A stretch of 34,109 nucleotides of DNA from Rhodospirillaceae bacterium (GTDB lineage Bacteria; Pseudomonadota; Alphaproteobacteria; Dongiales; Dongiaceae), in assembly GCA_016794165.1 (NCBI GenBank), contig JAEUKV010000314.1:1-34109 (forward strand), written 5' to 3'. The position numbers were made by a program, and so were the translations under genes. Below are positions 32,030 through 34,109 of this stretch, piece after piece. How positions within the stretch are numbered: the first letter of the stretch is position 1; each line of letters starts with the position of its first letter. The notes under the pieces were generated by a model, which did no database searches, was not told the origin of the DNA, and worked only from the letters and a program-made list of their open reading frames with translations.

Positions 32030-33238
32030 ATGAGATTCCTCCGCATCGACATCTACATCCTGCAACGGGTCGCCTTTCCGCTCATCGCCGCGGTCGGCGT
32101 CGCGATGGCTGCCCTGCTGCTGGAACGCCTCATCCGCCTGCTCGACCTCTTCGCCAATCGCGGCGGCCCGATCAACATCATCTTCAAGATGCTCGCCAAT
32201 CTGGTCCCGCACTATCTGGGCATCGCGCTTCCCGCAGCCCTCTTCGTCGGCGTGCTGTTTGCCGCCATGCGACTATCAGGCGACAGCGAGCTCGATGCGA
32301 TGCGCGCCAGCGGTATCTCGCTGCGCCGCCTGATGTATCCGGTCATGGCGCTCACGATCATCCTGGTTATGCTGAGTGGCTATGTGATCGGTTTCCTGCA
32401 ACCCCATACGCGCTGGGCCTACCGCGCCCTGGTGCATCTGGTGGTCGAGACGGCCTGGGATTCCGCCATCGAGCGCGGTGCCTTCTTCAGTGGCTTCGGC
32501 GGCAAGACCATACTCATCGGCGACATCTCGGACGGCGGGCGCAAGCTCTCGCAGATTTTTGTCAAGGAAGTAGATGAAGACGGTCGTGACGTGGTGATCA
32601 CGGCTGAGGACGGACAGCTCGACCGCAGCGGCGATCTTTCCCTGGAGCTCACACTGCGGAACGGGGTGCGCACGGAGATCCTGCCAGGCACCGAGGAAGC
32701 TCGTTCGGTCGAGTTCAATCAGCTCAAGCTCCCGATGGAATCGGCCGCACCCGAGCCCTTTCGCAGCCGAGGCGAAAAGGAGAGCGAACTCGATCTGCTG
32801 GAACTGTTCGTCGCCTATCTGAAGCCGCCGCCCGAGCTGGACATCGAGGACATCCAGGCAGAGATCAACAGTCGCCTCGTGCGCATCCTCTCGATCCTGT
32901 TCCTGCCCCTGCTCGCCATGCCGGTCGGTATCTCGTCGCGCCGCACGTCGAAGGGCATGCGGCTGATGGTCGGGGTCATGTTCCTGGTCGGATACTTCCA
33001 GATCCTGCAATTCGGCCGCGACATGATCAGCAGCGAAATTGCCGGGCCATTTCTGGTCCTGTGGGTGCCGTTCCTGATCTATGCCGCCGGCACCTCCTGG
33101 CTGTTCTATCTTGCGAATTCGAAACCTGGCGCCGATCCTCTGGCACATGTATTCGAGGCACTCACCGATGCCTCGACCTGGGTCTCCGGCCAATTGCGCC
33201 GACGCTTCGGCCGGACGCGCGCGGAGCCAGCCGAATGA
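32030..33238 (+). CDS. lptF: LPS export ABC transporter permease LptF
   Basis: Inner-membrane permease of the LptB2FG complex, which extracts lipopolysaccharide and passes it to the LptC-LptA bridge. The 402 residues have the expected layout: N-terminal helices (RVAFPLIAAVGVAMAALLLE onward), a third helix with GVLFAAMRLSGDSELDAMRASG (the conserved coupling region), a periplasmic beta-jellyroll domain of about 130 residues, and three C-terminal helices starting near LVRILSILFLPLLAMPVG. The stop overlaps the lptG start as ATGA at 33235-33238, indicating translational coupling. Confidence 0.93.
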   Translation: MRFLRIDIYILQRVAFPLIAAVGVAMAALLLERLIRLLDLFANRGGPINIIFKMLANLVPHYLGIALPAALFVGVLFAAMRLSGDSELDAMRASGISLRRLMYPVMALTIILVMLSGYVIGFLQPHTRWAYRALVHLVVETAWDSAIERGAFFSGFGGKTILIGDISDGGRKLSQIFVKEVDEDGRDVVITAEDGQLDRSGDLSLELTLRNGVRTEILPGTEEARSVEFNQLKLPMESAAPEPFRSRGEKESELDLLELFVAYLKPPPELDIEDIQAEINSRLVRILSILFLPLLAMPVGISSRRTSKGMRLMVGVMFLVGYFQILQFGRDMISSEIAGPFLVLWVPFLIYAAGTSWLFYLANSKPGADPLAHVFEALTDASTWVSGQLRRRFGRTRAEPAE

Positions 33239-34109
33239 GTACCTTTGGCCGCTATGTGCTGCGCAGTTTCCTCTGGCAGTTCGTGCTCTTCCTGGTCGGG
33301 TTCACCGCCCTGCTGCAGCTGTTCGACCTGCTCAACAACAGCGCCGATATTCTCGCGGATCATGGCGGCCGGGTCAGCGCCGTGATCGAGTACGCCGTCC
33401 TGCGCCTGCCGGAGATCGCCTCGTTCCTGGTGCCCTTTGTCGTGCTGATGAGCACCCTCGTGACACTGGGGCGCATGGAACGGGCCAATGAGATCATGGC
33501 CTACAAGGCCGCCGGCGCCCCCTACTTCACCGTGCTCTGGGCCTTTCTGCCCGCCGTCGGCATCGTCGCGGCGCTGCATTTCCTGGTGGCGGACCGCCTG
33601 GTTCCCGTCTCGATCCAGACCCTGATTTCCCTGGACCTCAAGGCCGAACGCACCAAGACCAAGAACGAGGCCAAGGACGATCCACTTTTCCTGCAGGACG
33701 GTAACACGGTGATCGAAGCTGCGGTGATCGGCCTCGACGGCAATGTGCTCAGTCATGTCCGGGTCTACGAACGCGACGACATCGGCAATATCGTCAGGCA
33801 GACATTCGCAGACGAGGTCCAATACGACGTCAAGCTGGAACAATGGCACATGTCGGACGTCTGGACCACGCGTGTGGTCAAGCGCGAGCCGGCTGAGACG
33901 GAATATGTTGCAAGGATGGTCTGGGATACGCGACTGACTCCGGCAGAGTTTTCCGATCTGGTCGAACGCCCACAAGCGATGACGATCGACAAGATCTACG
34001 GATTTGTATCGTCGACCCAGGTGGGTGTGCGGCCGACCTATTTCTACGAGACCTGGCTGCAGAAACGCATCGCGCTTCCGGTCAGTTCCATCCTGATGAT
34101 TCTCCTGGC
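33235..34109 (+). CDS. lptG: LPS export ABC transporter permease LptG (3' part beyond window)
   Basis: Second permease of the LptB2FG lipopolysaccharide extractor. 291 codons are visible from ATG 33235 to the window edge. The start FGRYVLRSFLWQFVLFLVG is the first membrane helix, followed by the helix pair around PEIASFLVPFVVLMSTLVTLG and the coupling segment RMERANEIMAYKAAG. The periplasmic beta-jellyroll follows, and the window ends at the start of the C-terminal helices (ALPVSSILMILL). It overlaps lptF by four bases. Confidence 0.93.
   Translation, partial: MSTFGRYVLRSFLWQFVLFLVGFTALLQLFDLLNNSADILADHGGRVSAVIEYAVLRLPEIASFLVPFVVLMSTLVTLGRMERANEIMAYKAAGAPYFTVLWAFLPAVGIVAALHFLVADRLVPVSIQTLISLDLKAERTKTKNEAKDDPLFLQDGNTVIEAAVIGLDGNVLSHVRVYERDDIGNIVRQTFADEVQYDVKLEQWHMSDVWTTRVVKREPAETEYVARMVWDTRLTPAEFSDLVERPQAMTIDKIYGFVSSTQVGVRPTYFYETWLQKRIALPVSSILMILL

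Overview
The window is high-GC DNA whose genes are almost all of Gram-negative alphaproteobacterial type. The pairing of a bacterial sphingolipid (serine palmitoyltransferase) locus with lptF-lptG, a pbpC/alpha-2-macroglobulin pair and an ELM1-family protein suggests a Rhodospirillales- or Caulobacter-like alphaproteobacterium. I cannot name the genus from sequence alone. I saw no rRNA, tRNA, CRISPR array, transposase or integrase. Nearly the whole window concerns the cell envelope.

Layout. 1-585 (-): start of a D,D-carboxypeptidase, cut by the window edge. 722-2398 (+): secreted Sel1-repeat protein. 2439-3836 (+): class III aminotransferase. 11198-3844 (-): alpha-2-macroglobulin and pbpC, an envelope defence/repair pair behind a good promoter. 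11426-14007 (+): ELM1-family protein and a CDP-alcohol phosphotransferase with a degenerate nucleotidyltransferase-like N-terminus. 15980-14069 (-): GT-A-like glycosyltransferase and a 2OG-Fe(II) oxygenase. 16269-19789: two paralogous ABC exporters arranged tail to tail and overlapping by 58 bp. 22528-18080 (-): an unrecognised 663-residue protein, a ParB-like protein and the second exporter, closely spaced.

22724-30798 is the core of the window. On the plus strand lie a fatty acyl-AMP/acyl-ACP ligase, a CerR-like reductase, a dedicated acyl carrier protein and serine palmitoyltransferase, in the same order as I recall for the Caulobacter ceramide locus. A strong terminator follows. Facing it on the minus strand is a tight operon: CDP-alcohol phosphotransferase, diacylglycerol-kinase-family lipid kinase, Tam41-like cytidylyltransferase and a DinB-fold protein. 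Together these look like synthesis of a ceramide backbone and its conversion to an anionic phosphosphingolipid. The kinase, cytidylyltransferase and phosphotransferase set mirrors the CDP-diacylglycerol logic of phospholipid synthesis. Ceramide synthase (bCerS, GNAT fold) is not in the window.

30962-34109 (+): a metallophosphoesterase, then lptF and lptG (cut by the window edge), the permeases that extract LPS from the inner membrane. An anionic sphingolipid pathway beside LPS export fits the Caulobacter finding that anionic sphingolipids can support life without lipid A. The accessory block at 11.4-22.5 kb contains a second CDP-alcohol phosphotransferase, a glycosyltransferase, an oxygenase and two exporters. 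It may modify or move the same class of lipid, but that is inference from position.
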